Of a stretch of 64,000 nt of DNA, positions 45,226 to 53,339 are shown piece after piece (position 1 is the first letter of the stretch; the number at the start of each line of letters is the position of its first letter). The notes under the pieces are model-generated. The model saw only the letters and a list, made by a program, of their open reading frames with translations. It did not search any database and was not told the origin of the DNA. A program made the translations under genes and the position numbers. Source of the stretch: an uncultured Nonlabens sp. (GTDB lineage: Bacteria > Bacteroidota > Bacteroidia > Flavobacteriales > Flavobacteriaceae); the NCBI GenBank assembly GCA_947491755.1, contig CANLKV010000002.1, positions 496,001 through 560,000 on the forward strand, written 5' to 3'.

Positions 45226-45250
45226 AAACTGCCTCAATGGACAGTTTATC
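45226..45250 (-). terminator. Terminator of the small exported protein gene
   Basis: AAACTGCC at 45226-45233 pairs with 45239-45247 with one bulged A, followed by T residues on the minus strand. Confidence 0.6.
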
Positions 45251-45267
45251 ATTTTTAAATTTATCTG

Positions 45268-45639
45268 CTATTTGCTAGTCAAAACAATAAGTGGCTGCAA
45301 ATCACCACGTACTTTTTTATACCGCTCTATTTGCGCTCTAACCAGTACATCTGCCATCTCGTTACCCTCTTCCACATAAATGGCTTCTAGTAATTCATTC
45401 TTTGTATTAATGGCAAGCTGTTGATCTGCTAGTATCTCATCACGCCTCGCGATAAACTCGCCAGCTATTTTTTCAATTCGCAATAATTGCTTTTCAGACA
45501 GGGACAGGGCGTCGTCCAGTTTTAGGGTAAGCTTTTTGGCTTCCTCGATTTGCAACTGGGTAGGTTCTGGCGCTACATAATTTTGTGCACTTGCAAACAT
45601 ACCTGTGATGATTGCAATAAGTAAAAATAATCGTTTCAT
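45268..45639 (-). CDS. Small exported helical protein, Spy/CpxP-like in character
   Basis: The 123-residue protein has a signal peptide (LFLLIAIITGMFASAQ) and then a nearly all-helical charged body. The stretch LSLSEKQLLRIEKIAGEFIARRDEIL resembles the LTxxQ-type helices of periplasmic Spy/CpxP proteins, which act as chaperones or stress sensors, but the match is by pattern only. It is a lone minus-strand gene bounded by terminator-like hairpins. Confidence 0.7.
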   Translation of the reverse strand: MKRLFLLIAIITGMFASAQNYVAPEPTQLQIEEAKKLTLKLDDALSLSEKQLLRIEKIAGEFIARRDEILADQQLAINTKNELLEAIYVEEGNEMADVLVRAQIERYKKVRGDLQPLIVLTSK

Positions 45640-45700
45640 GTTTTTGTTTTTAATATAACCGCTTATCGTGAGAAAATTCTTAAAACCTTTCTAAAACATA

Positions 45701-45728
45701 AAAACCCTTTGAAATGGCAAAGGGTTTT
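45701..45728 (-). terminator. Terminator after the pterin dehydratase gene
   Basis: An 11-bp stem (45701-45711 with 45718-45728) lies 23 bases past the phhB stop on the minus strand, with a short T-run. Confidence 0.8.
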
Positions 45729-45750
45729 AAAATGATTATTAAAATTTCAA

Positions 45751-46038
45751 CTACTCATCTCCTACTATATGCTCTATAGCAGCTGCAAGTTTAAAATCTT
45801 TTTCAGTCAGACCACCCACATCATGTGTATGAAGCGTTATCTCTAGCGTGTTGTATACGTTATGCCAGTCTGGATGGTGCTCCATTTTTTCGGCCTCCAT
45901 GGCGATTCTGGTCATTACTGAAAATGCATCCATGAAATTATCAAATTCAAACGTGGTGTGGATCGCATCGTCGTAATAATCCCATCCTTCCACCTGTTCT
46001 AGATGTTTTTCAATTTGTGCCTCTGTTAATTTTTCCAT
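45751..46038 (-). CDS. phhB: Pterin-4a-carbinolamine dehydratase
   Basis: The 95-residue protein matches the PCD/DCoH family in length and motifs: [19 protein letters not shown], which carries the catalytic His residues, then [15 protein letters not shown]. It recycles the tetrahydrobiopterin-type cofactor after aromatic amino acid hydroxylation. No hydroxylase gene is in the window, so its partner is elsewhere or it serves another pterin. The CsbD-like gene lies directly upstream with one base between, so the two are co-transcribed. Confidence 0.95.
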   Translation of the reverse strand: MEKLTEAQIEKHLEQVEGWDYYDDAIHTTFEFDNFMDAFSVMTRIAMEAEKMEHHPDWHNVYNTLEITLHTHDVGGLTEKDFKLAAAIEHIVGDE

Positions 46039-46039
46039 A

Positions 46040-46228
46040 CTAATTATCGCTATCCAGCGCGTTTTTAATGTTACGTTTTGCTTTTCCTAGGGTTTCCTCT
46101 GCCTTACCTTTAACTTGATCGGCTTTACCTTCGGCTTCAGTAGATTTATCATCGGCTAATTTACCATATCCTTCCTTTACTTTTCCTTTTGCCTGATCCA
46201 TTTTTCCTTTAATCTCCTTGTCGCTCAT
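46040..46228 (-). CDS. CsbD family stress protein
   Basis: From ATG 46228 (MSDKEIKG) the protein has 62 residues; an ATG two codons earlier is also possible. The family repeat is clear: [19 protein letters not shown], then [17 protein letters not shown]. CsbD-like proteins are small, highly charged, probably disordered and usually induced by general stress. It is co-transcribed with phhB. A palindrome copy lies just upstream, in the promoter region. Confidence 0.92.
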   Translation of the reverse strand: MSDKEIKGKMDQAKGKVKEGYGKLADDKSTEAEGKADQVKGKAEETLGKAKRNIKNALDSDN

Positions 46229-46269
46229 AATCAATATGTTTTAATGTTTGTAATATCTTAAAGGTAGTT

Positions 46270-46285
46270 CGCTTTCGCGAAAGCG
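46270..46285. repeat. Palindrome copy 10 (intergenic, divergent promoter region)
   Basis: Exact CGCTTTCGCGAAAGCG, between the divergent CsbD and barrel genes. Its position would allow an effect on either promoter. Confidence 0.95.
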
Positions 46286-46345
46286 AACAAAACAAAATCA
46301 TAATCTTCCCTAAACAACTCTTAAGGACTTTTCTATATTTACTGC

Positions 46346-47068
46346 ATGAGACTATTTACAGCACTACTGTTGTTTGCCACTATAGCAACAGCACAAAACC
46401 AGGCTAGCGACTCCATACCCTTGCACTTGCGGGAACTACCGCGCCATCAATTGAGCGCCAGTCTAGGAATTGCACAACCACTAGGGGATTTTAAAAGCAT
46501 TGCAGGGTCTGGTCTTGCAGTGGGTCTAGACTATGAATATTATTTGGACAACAAATGGGGAATATCTGTAGGTGCACGACATGCATCCTATCAAAGCGCT
46601 TTTGACAGGATAGACGGCAGCTCTTTTGATAATGAACGACTTACTTCTATTACTTTGGGCCCTGTGCTCTCTATTCAATGGAATAGATTTCAAATAGACG
46701 CACTGGCACGTGGTGGGATCGGTTTTCTCGATTTAAACCAGTCTCTAGGAGGCTTCTTTATGTTTGAAACCTTAATTATACCTGAAGAAATCAATACCGC
46801 CTTTACAGCAGATGCTGCCTTGAGGTTCAATTACTATTTCCGTCGTAGTACGCAATTATTTTTTTCTGTACAGTACCAGTCTACTATCAGTAAACCTATC
46901 GATTATAATGTATCTGCAGACTTTGATTTTGACAAACTAAGTATCATCGGCCCTCTAGAGCCGCGATATAATCAGTCCATTGATTTATCTGGACTGGCGC
47001 TGTCTGTAGGGGTAAAAATTGCACTGGGTCGCAAATACACGAGTGGTGAGTTGCGAGTGGATAATTAG
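46346..47068 (+). CDS. Small outer-membrane beta-barrel protein
   Basis: The 240-residue protein has a signal peptide (LFTALLLFATIATAQ). Alternating hydrophobic strands follow, typical of an 8-10 stranded barrel (LSASLGIAQPLGDF, GLDYEYYLDNKWGISVGARH, LALSVGVKIALG). I cannot assign a specific family or substrate. TATATTTA at 46334, a near match to the -7 element, lies 12 bases before ATG 46346. Confidence 0.75.
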   Translation: MRLFTALLLFATIATAQNQASDSIPLHLRELPRHQLSASLGIAQPLGDFKSIAGSGLAVGLDYEYYLDNKWGISVGARHASYQSAFDRIDGSSFDNERLTSITLGPVLSIQWNRFQIDALARGGIGFLDLNQSLGGFFMFETLIIPEEINTAFTADAALRFNYYFRRSTQLFFSVQYQSTISKPIDYNVSADFDFDKLSIIGPLEPRYNQSIDLSGLALSVGVKIALGRKYTSGELRVDN

Positions 47069-47139
47069 GCGGACAATTAACAAAGGATTGGTATTCTTGT
47101 TTTTGTTGAATCTTTACTTTTATACCTTAAACAAAACAA

Positions 47140-47646
47140 GTGAAGTTATACCAACTACATACCCAGCAAAAACTACCCATTTCTCTAGACACTGCATGGG
47201 AGTTTTTAACCAACCCTAATAATCTTAAATTATTAACCCCTCCAGAGATGGAAATGACTGTTCTTTATGGAACAGAACGAGGGATGTATCCCGGCCAGCT
47301 TATCGAGTATTCTGTAAAGCCACTCCCCTTTCTTAAAACCAACTGGGTGACACACATCACACAAGTAGAGAAGAAAAAATTTTTTGTGGACGAGCAAATG
47401 TACGGCCCCTACGCTACCTGGCATCACAAACATTTTGTAAGCGAGATACCAGGTGGTACACTTATGGAAGACATCGTACATTACCGCTTGCCGCTGGGCT
47501 TTTTAGGCAAGATGATGCATCCTTTGCTGGTGGAGCCTAAGTTGCAGGAAATATTCCGCTTTCGCGAAAGCGCACTTATCAAAAAATTTGGTGCATATAC
47601 CACACCCGAAGATCAAAGTAATTTAAAACAAGATATACTCAATTAA
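47140..47646 (+). CDS. SRPBCC-fold (START-like) protein
   Basis: The 168-residue protein starts at GTG 47140. It follows the SRPBCC ligand-binding pattern (polyketide cyclase/START-like): LPISLDTAWEFLTNPNNLKLLTPPEM at about 12-37, GQLIEYSVKPLPFLKTNW, and a C-terminal helix (EIFRFRESALIKKFG). The RFRES in that helix is encoded by a palindrome copy. It lies one base before the SDR gene, and photolyase follows. This trio recurs in bacteria and suggests a linked but uncharacterised role. Confidence 0.88.
   Translation: MKLYQLHTQQKLPISLDTAWEFLTNPNNLKLLTPPEMEMTVLYGTERGMYPGQLIEYSVKPLPFLKTNWVTHITQVEKKKFFVDEQMYGPYATWHHKHFVSEIPGGTLMEDIVHYRLPLGFLGKMMHPLLVEPKLQEIFRFRESALIKKFGAYTTPEDQSNLKQDILN
47557..47572. 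repeat. Palindrome copy 11 (in SRPBCC gene)
   Basis: Exact CGCTTTCGCGAAAGCG, read on the plus strand in the RFRES frame. Confidence 0.95.
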
Positions 47647-47647
47647 C

Positions 47648-48343
47648 ATGTCAAAAAACATTCTACTTATAGGCGGAAGCCACGGTATAGGAAACGCAAT
47701 CGTACAACATTTACATGAGGGGAATAACGTGTATGTGGCCTCTAGAAACAATGAAAATCTACCTGATGGCGTCACACATATCACTTTTGATGCAGCCACT
47801 GATCAATTAGATACCAGTCAACTGCCAGAGGCGTTGCACGGCTTTGTATATTGTCCTGGAAGTATTAACCTTAAACCCTTTAAAATGCTTAAACAAGAGC
47901 AGTTTGAAGAAGATATGGCCATCAACTTCTTTTCATTGATTAAAGTGACAAGAGATGTACTGCCGTTATTGACTAAAGACGGTAATAGCAGCGTGGTGTT
48001 CTTTTCTACGGTTGCAGTTCAAACTGGTATGCCATTCCACACCAGTGTAGCAGCGGCAAAAGGTGCGATTGAAGGATTTGCAAAAGCACTAGCGGCAGAG
48101 TATGCCCCTACTGTGCGCGTTAATGTAATCGCCCCATCACTAGTAGATACGCCTCTAGCTGGCAGATTACTTAATAATGATGCCAAAAAAGAAAAAATGG
48201 GTGACTTGCACCCTCTAAAACGTGTAGGAACACCAGAAGATATCGCTGGGCTGGCCGTCTACCTGCTGGAGCAAAATGCAGGATGGATGACGGGTCAAGT
48301 TTTAGGCATTAATGGTGGTAAAGGGTCTCTTTCTATAGGATAA
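47648..48343 (+). CDS. Short-chain dehydrogenase/reductase lacking the catalytic Tyr
   Basis: The 231-residue protein has the SDR Rossmann start (NILLIGGSHGIGNAI), the VYCPGS variant of NNAG near 74, and the late block RVNVIAPSLVDTPLA. The catalytic segment reads SVAAAKGAIEGFAKAL: the Lys is kept, but the Tyr normally four residues before it is Val. The enzyme may therefore bind NAD(P) without standard SDR catalysis. It starts one base after the SRPBCC gene and ends 6 bases before the photolyase gene. Confidence 0.9.
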   Translation: MSKNILLIGGSHGIGNAIVQHLHEGNNVYVASRNNENLPDGVTHITFDAATDQLDTSQLPEALHGFVYCPGSINLKPFKMLKQEQFEEDMAINFFSLIKVTRDVLPLLTKDGNSSVVFFSTVAVQTGMPFHTSVAAAKGAIEGFAKALAAEYAPTVRVNVIAPSLVDTPLAGRLLNNDAKKEKMGDLHPLKRVGTPEDIAGLAVYLLEQNAGWMTGQVLGINGGKGSLSIG

Positions 48344-48349
48344 ATAGTT

Positions 48350-49669
48350 ATGGCAGATCAAGTAAACGTTTTCTGGTTCCGTCGTGATTTGCGACTGGAT
48401 GATAACGTAGGTTTTTATGAAGCATTACAGGCGGGTTTGCCTGTAGTGCCTCTTTTTATTTTTGATAAAGAGATACTGGATAAATTACCGGAAGATGATG
48501 CTCGCGTGACATTTATTTATGAGGAACTGCAACGCATGAGGGACCAGTTGCAAGAACAGCATGGTAGCTCGCTAGCCATGTATTATGGCAAGCCAGCAGA
48601 TGTATGGGAACAAATCATAAATGACCATGATGTTCAAACCGTTTATACTAATCGTGATTATGAACCTTATGCAAAAGAACGTGATGAAAAAATAGAGCAA
48701 CTGCTTGCTGATAATTCTATTGATTTCAAAACACTTAAAGATCAGGTGATTTTTGAAAAGGATGACGTGGTCAAAAATGATGGAGATCCATATGTGGTTT
48801 ACACACCTTATAAAAATAAGTGGCTCGAGCGTTTTGAGGAAGAACATAAGGATGCTGACCATTTAAAAATATATTATACCAGCTCTTTATTGGACCATTG
48901 TATTCAAAACTCCAGATTGCCTAACCTTACTCTGGCAGATATGGGATTTAAAAAATCTTCCATCGAGATTCCCGAGTATGATGTCACCCCTACTACAATT
49001 GAAGAATACGAGAAAACTCGCGATTATCCAGCACAGGAGGGAACGACGCGTCTGGGTGTTTACCTGCGTTTTGGTGTAGCCAGTCCACGCAAAATGGTTA
49101 AAAAAGGAATGCAGTCCAAAAACAAGGTGTTTCTTTCAGAATTGATCTGGAGAGAGTTTTTTATGCAGATCCTATATCACTATCCAGAAACTAGAGATAA
49201 TTCTTTTAGATCCAAATATGACCGCATTGAATGGCGTAATAACGAGGATGAGTTTGAAAAGTGGAAAAATGGTATGACAGGTTACAAACTGGTTGATGCA
49301 GGAATGCGAGAACTTAACCAGACCGGTTATATGCACAATAGAGTACGTATGCTAGTGGCTAGTTTTTTATGTAAGCATTTATTAATCGATTGGCGCTGGG
49401 GAGAAGCTTATTTTGCTGAAAAATTATTGGATTATGAGATGTCTAGCAATGTAGGTAACTGGCAATGGGCCGCTGGTAGCGGTGTGGATGCTGCACCGTA
49501 TTTTAGAATTTTTAATCCCATTACCCAAAAAGATAAATTTGATAAACAACGGGCCTATATCGATAAGTATGTACCAGAGCATGATAGTAAAGATTATCCT
49601 GATATGATGGTCGATCATAAGGAAGCACGAGAACGCTGTTTGAAAACTTACAAGGAAGCTGTAGCTTAG
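48350..49669 (+). CDS. phrB: Deoxyribodipyrimidine photolyase/cryptochrome family protein
   Basis: The 439-residue flavoprotein has the N-terminal antenna domain (VFWFRRDLRLDDNVGFYEA) and the C-terminal FAD domain. Its diagnostic sites are GTTRLGVYLRFG, LIWREFFMQILYHYP, GYMHNRVRMLVASFL and the SSNVGNWQWAAGSG motif that holds FAD and the DNA lesion. It most resembles class I CPD photolyases, which repair UV dimers with light. A signalling cryptochrome cannot be excluded. It is last of the SRPBCC-SDR-photolyase run. Confidence 0.93.
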   Translation: MADQVNVFWFRRDLRLDDNVGFYEALQAGLPVVPLFIFDKEILDKLPEDDARVTFIYEELQRMRDQLQEQHGSSLAMYYGKPADVWEQIINDHDVQTVYTNRDYEPYAKERDEKIEQLLADNSIDFKTLKDQVIFEKDDVVKNDGDPYVVYTPYKNKWLERFEEEHKDADHLKIYYTSSLLDHCIQNSRLPNLTLADMGFKKSSIEIPEYDVTPTTIEEYEKTRDYPAQEGTTRLGVYLRFGVASPRKMVKKGMQSKNKVFLSELIWREFFMQILYHYPETRDNSFRSKYDRIEWRNNEDEFEKWKNGMTGYKLVDAGMRELNQTGYMHNRVRMLVASFLCKHLLIDWRWGEAYFAEKLLDYEMSSNVGNWQWAAGSGVDAAPYFRIFNPITQKDKFDKQRAYIDKYVPEHDSKDYPDMMVDHKEARERCLKTYKEAVA

Positions 49670-49686
49670 CTGTTTAAAACTATCTT

Positions 49687-50382
49687 ATGATATCAAGAAC
49701 AGCCATTTTTCTGCTGGCAATGACAACAGCATTATCCAGTTGTAAGAATGTAGAAACAACCAGTGTAACTGTTGATCAAATAGACTCGACCGGTACAGAT
49801 CCTTCTTATGGAAACGCGCAGGAGCTAAAAATACCTGCACCATCAAGCGCTACTGATTCTTCATTTGTGGATGAGCTTGAAGAGACATGGGAGGAAAATA
49901 TTGATACCAACACCCGTTTTGTTTATGAAGATTTTAATGTACAGCGAGCTTTAGACCGACTGCATCTGGGAATGTTAGGTCAAGAAGAAACCCGCACAGT
50001 CGATCAATTACTCAATGCTAATTTACGAGATGGTGATCTTATCAAGCCTATAGTGATCGAGACTGGTGACGGGACATTTGATGCCTATGTTCTAGTGACT
50101 CAGGGAAACATAGAATTGGCTTACTTCTATTATGAAAATCAATTTATTAATACCATCCAGATCATTCATCCTAGTGGCGTACCAGATGCCATGATAGGAC
50201 CAGAACGAACCTATGGCGATTTGAAGGACACCTATGAAAATCCTGTTGCTTATGGTAGTGAAATTGAAGGCCGAGTTTATGTGCATATAGATGACATAGG
50301 CTTTAGAATGAATGCAGGTCATGGTTTTTATGAACCTGTAGATCTTAATGACGATACAGAAATCATGCTGATTGAATTCTAG
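49687..50382 (+). CDS. Lipoprotein of unknown function
   Basis: The 231-residue protein has a lipoprotein signal with Cys at 19 (ALSSCKN). The mature part is acidic and beta-rich, and I recognise no domain. VDQLLNANLRDGDLIKPIVIETGDGTFDAYVL could be a small alpha/beta unit. It starts 17 bases after the photolyase stop and may be its last operon member, followed by a strong terminator at 50491. Confidence 0.65.
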   Translation: MISRTAIFLLAMTTALSSCKNVETTSVTVDQIDSTGTDPSYGNAQELKIPAPSSATDSSFVDELEETWEENIDTNTRFVYEDFNVQRALDRLHLGMLGQEETRTVDQLLNANLRDGDLIKPIVIETGDGTFDAYVLVTQGNIELAYFYYENQFINTIQIIHPSGVPDAMIGPERTYGDLKDTYENPVAYGSEIEGRVYVHIDDIGFRMNAGHGFYEPVDLNDDTEIMLIEF

Positions 50383-50490
50383 TAAGTTTTTAAAGAAAAC
50401 GATGAAGTATCTAGTTTTTACTAAGATAAGTGGAATTAGATATAACTAATTGTTTTAAAGTGATTTGACCTACATATTATGTTATGTATA

Positions 50491-50514
50491 AAGGCTCCTT
50501 TCGGAGCCTTTTTA
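50491..50514 (+). terminator. Rho-independent terminator after the lipoprotein gene
   Basis: AAGGCTCC and GGAGCCTT form an 8-bp stem with a TTTC loop and a T-run. Confidence 0.9.
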
Positions 50515-50580
50515 ACGTTTGGCACGCTGGTTGATTTGTATAAAGGGTAAACAATGATGTTTGCATTAAAACCTTTCAAT

Positions 50581-51834
50581 ATGAAAAAGCTATCTACCCT
50601 TTTAGTTGTGCTTTCCCTTCTTATAGGAGGAAATAGTACAGCAACTACAGCCGATAATTTAGGTTATCCAGGTACGATCAATAGTTTCATTTTTGTGGAA
50701 GGTGGTGTTGAATTTGCCATTTTCCCAGATGGTCAGTTTGATTTCAATTTCCTAGATAATGGACCCCTGTTTTATGCAGGTGTACAGACACCTCATGTGA
50801 ATCTTAGTTTTAATACAGGGTTCAATTATGACCCATTTGTACAATATGATGCATATGGTGCGGTGATTCAAATAGAAAATGTGCCTGTCTTTTATGATCC
50901 TTATGGGCGTATAATTCAAGCAGGAAATGTGCAAATCAATTACCGTAATGGTTATGTCCGTAACATAGGGAATCTATTTGTAACCTATAGAAGACCAGGA
51001 GTGGTATATCGTTATCGTGGGTTTGTAAATCGTTTTAATCGATTTTATGTAAACAGACCATGGCATGCTTTTTATGCACCTCCCGTTTTCAATAGATGCA
51101 TTGTATTTGCTAGTCCTTATAGAAATTTTTATAATCCGATAAGGTTCTCATGGAATTATCACCGTAACCACTGGAATTTGCCTACTTATTATAACGGCAG
51201 GTTTGCCCATAATAGAGGTTACCGTGAGTTTTATCGACCTAACGATAGATTTGATTACAGAGATTTTGAACAGGGCCGCCGCAATTCACGAGGTCGACTC
51301 GTCGCTGCCAGAAATGTACGTGCTACAAGAAATGATATCGCTAGAGGTAGACAATCCCTAGAGCGCAGTGCTACATCACGCAGTACGAGAGCAGCCGCAA
51401 TTACAGAAAACTCTAGACGCAATAATGGTGCAGTGGCACCACGATCTGTGAGGGAGCAACGATCAAGCACCAGGAGTGCAAACTCACGTAGCGAGAGAGC
51501 ATCCCGCATGAGAACAAGTACTGAACGTACTACAGCACCCATAGTTAGCAATCGTTCTAATAGTAATAGAGAGGTGCGTGCCACGCGCAGTAGTCGATCC
51601 TCTAGAGAGGCTGCTCCTGCAAGGCAAGCAAGACAGGTAACTAGAAGCGAGGCACCATCACGAGTTTCTCGCAGCACAGCGCCAGCTAGAAGTCGTGCTA
51701 CATCCAGCCGCACATCCAGCAGGTCGCAAGCAAAGTCTCGCCCATCGCGCACTAGCACAAGAACTGAGTCGACACGTTCTAGCAGTAGAAGTAATTCTAA
51801 TCGCAGTGGTGGTAGAGGCTCATCACGAGGATAA
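50581..51834 (+). CDS. Exported protein with a long Arg/Ser-rich tail
   Basis: From ATG 50581 the protein is 417 residues with a signal peptide (MKKLSTLLVVLSLLIGG); a start at 50554 would add nine residues before it. Residues about 25-230 are rich in Tyr, Phe, Asn and Arg, with repeated short blocks such as YDPFVQYDAYGAVIQIENV and YDPYGRIIQAGNVQINY that look like duplicated units. The last 186 residues (232-417) are almost wholly Arg, Ser, Thr and Ala, with few acidic residues and strong positive charge. I recognise no family. A role in envelope interaction with anionic polymers is speculation. Confidence 0.72.
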   Translation: MKKLSTLLVVLSLLIGGNSTATTADNLGYPGTINSFIFVEGGVEFAIFPDGQFDFNFLDNGPLFYAGVQTPHVNLSFNTGFNYDPFVQYDAYGAVIQIENVPVFYDPYGRIIQAGNVQINYRNGYVRNIGNLFVTYRRPGVVYRYRGFVNRFNRFYVNRPWHAFYAPPVFNRCIVFASPYRNFYNPIRFSWNYHRNHWNLPTYYNGRFAHNRGYREFYRPNDRFDYRDFEQGRRNSRGRLVAARNVRATRNDIARGRQSLERSATSRSTRAAAITENSRRNNGAVAPRSVREQRSSTRSANSRSERASRMRTSTERTTAPIVSNRSNSNREVRATRSSRSSREAAPARQARQVTRSEAPSRVSRSTAPARSRATSSRTSSRSQAKSRPSRTSTRTESTRSSSRSNSNRSGGRGSSRG

Positions 51835-51858
51835 TTTAATTAGCCAGAGTATTTACTG

Positions 51859-51887
51859 ACGTCCGCAGTTATTGCGGACGTTTTTTA
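51859..51887. terminator. Bidirectional terminator overlapping the flippase 3' end
   Basis: A 9-bp stem (51859-51867 with 51873-51881) is followed by six T on the plus strand. The flippase stop (51869-51871) lies inside the loop, so both convergent genes share it. Confidence 0.85.
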
Positions 51888-53338
51888 TGCGTTAGATATT
51901 TTTCAATGGTGGCATTCACCTCTGTTGAAACTTTAGTAAAGTAAACCAGCAAACCGTAAACAATCGTTATTAAACAGCTTTTTACAGCAATATTAAGATA
52001 GGTATTCCAATTGAAATCCCAAGAATAAAAAAGCGCAATGCAGCCAGTTACCAGAAGCAGTGATATAGTAGTCTGCTTGGTCCATGGATGAATTTTAAGT
52101 TTAAGGTAAACGTAATACGCTTTCGCGAAAGCGTAAACAAAATAAGCTGCACAGGTAGCAATTGCTGCGCCGATAAGCCCGTAGGCTGGAATCAACCATA
52201 GATTGAGCAGCACGGCAACAATGGCAAAGACTAATCCCAGCCATAGCGTCCACTGATATAAGTTGGTATTGTATAGAATAGCGTTATTACTACCTAGTAA
52301 GTTCTCTGTATATTTTACCGCTGTGATTAAAAACACGACAGGAATGGCCACAGAAAACTCTGCCGGTAAGAATTGATAAAACTGATTTACATTGCACACA
52401 ATTAAAACAACTAGTAAGCCAGCCACAATAGCCAGATTAAGGGAGCTACGTTTATATAAATGCTCCACCGAAGCGATATCACCTCGATTGAAAAACCCTG
52501 CCGTAAGAGGGTGAACAATTTGAGCCATTCCCCTGGCAGGTATGGCAACCACCGTGGCCACAAATACAGCAACGTTATAGTAGCTTATGTTTTCAATATT
52601 GACATATTGATTGAGCATGGTTTTATCAAGATCAATCAGTGCCGTGCCTACACTACCCGCAATGATCATAAGAATAGAATACCACAACAACTCCCTGGTA
52701 GCTTCAATTTTGTAAATTATGAAATTTGGGCGGTAAGTTTGTAAGGCCATTATTGCCATAGCAAGCATGCGTAGAAAATATATAAGTACCAGACTGTAAA
52801 TAAATTGTACCTGGGTAATGATTCCCATAGCCACCATCACTAATGTAATAGTAGCCGCCACCCTATAAAAAACCTCCTTTAAAAAATTACCTCCTATAGT
52901 TTTGAGATGCACTTTTGTCCACGCATAGAAAATCTCAAAATAGGCCTGAAAAATCGCAACCAATAAAATAGCCCACAAGTAATCCCCTACCATCTGGTTT
53001 TTACTTGACATCCACAGTCTAATGTTGTCATTAAAAAAGTACAGTATCCCTAAAAATGGTAGAAGGCCTAGCAATGGCCATAATAACATTTGAGTTAAAA
53101 AGTTGTCACGATCCTTTTTTGTGGCAAATGAGCTGTAATATTTGACAATCGTGTTATGAACCCCAAAAGAAATTAAAGGGAATAATAGAAAAGCACTGGA
53201 AAGGACGTAACCCCATAGACCAAAGTAATCATCGTCTAGATAGGTTGTAGCCAGTTGTAATGTATTAAAGGCTCCAAATAAAAAACCTAACACAGTAATT
53301 ACAAGATTCCAACTGCTATGTTTTACAACAATCCCCAT
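51869..53338 (-). CDS. Lipopolysaccharide/oligosaccharide flippase (Wzx/MATE-like)
   Basis: The 489-residue integral membrane protein has about 12-14 helices in the polysaccharide-biosynthesis (MOP superfamily) pattern. It starts MGIVVKHSSWNLVITVLGFLFGAF, carries the conserved Pro and Asn in helix 1-2 regions, and ends in a basic tail. By family it flips lipid-linked glycans across the inner membrane. AFAKA in VYAFAKAYYVYL is palindrome-encoded. It is the last gene of the YfhO-glycosyltransferase-flippase run, one base after the glycosyltransferase stop. Confidence 0.9.
   Translation of the reverse strand: MGIVVKHSSWNLVITVLGFLFGAFNTLQLATTYLDDDYFGLWGYVLSSAFLLFPLISFGVHNTIVKYYSSFATKKDRDNFLTQMLLWPLLGLLPFLGILYFFNDNIRLWMSSKNQMVGDYLWAILLVAIFQAYFEIFYAWTKVHLKTIGGNFLKEVFYRVAATITLVMVAMGIITQVQFIYSLVLIYFLRMLAMAIMALQTYRPNFIIYKIEATRELLWYSILMIIAGSVGTALIDLDKTMLNQYVNIENISYYNVAVFVATVVAIPARGMAQIVHPLTAGFFNRGDIASVEHLYKRSSLNLAIVAGLLVVLIVCNVNQFYQFLPAEFSVAIPVVFLITAVKYTENLLGSNNAILYNTNLYQWTLWLGLVFAIVAVLLNLWLIPAYGLIGAAIATCAAYFVYAFAKAYYVYLKLKIHPWTKQTTISLLLVTGCIALFYSWDFNWNTYLNIAVKSCLITIVYGLLVYFTKVSTEVNATIEKYLTHKKRPQ
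52118..52133. repeat. Palindrome copy 12 (in flippase gene)
   Basis: Exact CGCTTTCGCGAAAGCG, read on the minus strand as AFAKA in a membrane-adjacent segment. Confidence 0.95.
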
Positions 53339-53339
53339 T

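Noticed and set aside
50383-50580. A small RNA or hidden gene between the lipoprotein and the Arg/Ser-tailed gene
   Set aside because: Apart from the terminator at 50491 I see no open frame or structured repeat.
51255-51758. A 167-codon open frame on the minus strand inside the Arg/Ser-tailed gene
   Set aside because: It is a shadow caused by the repetitive Arg/Ser codons of the plus-strand gene. It has no plausible start context, and its Leu/Arg/Ala-rich composition looks unlike a real protein.
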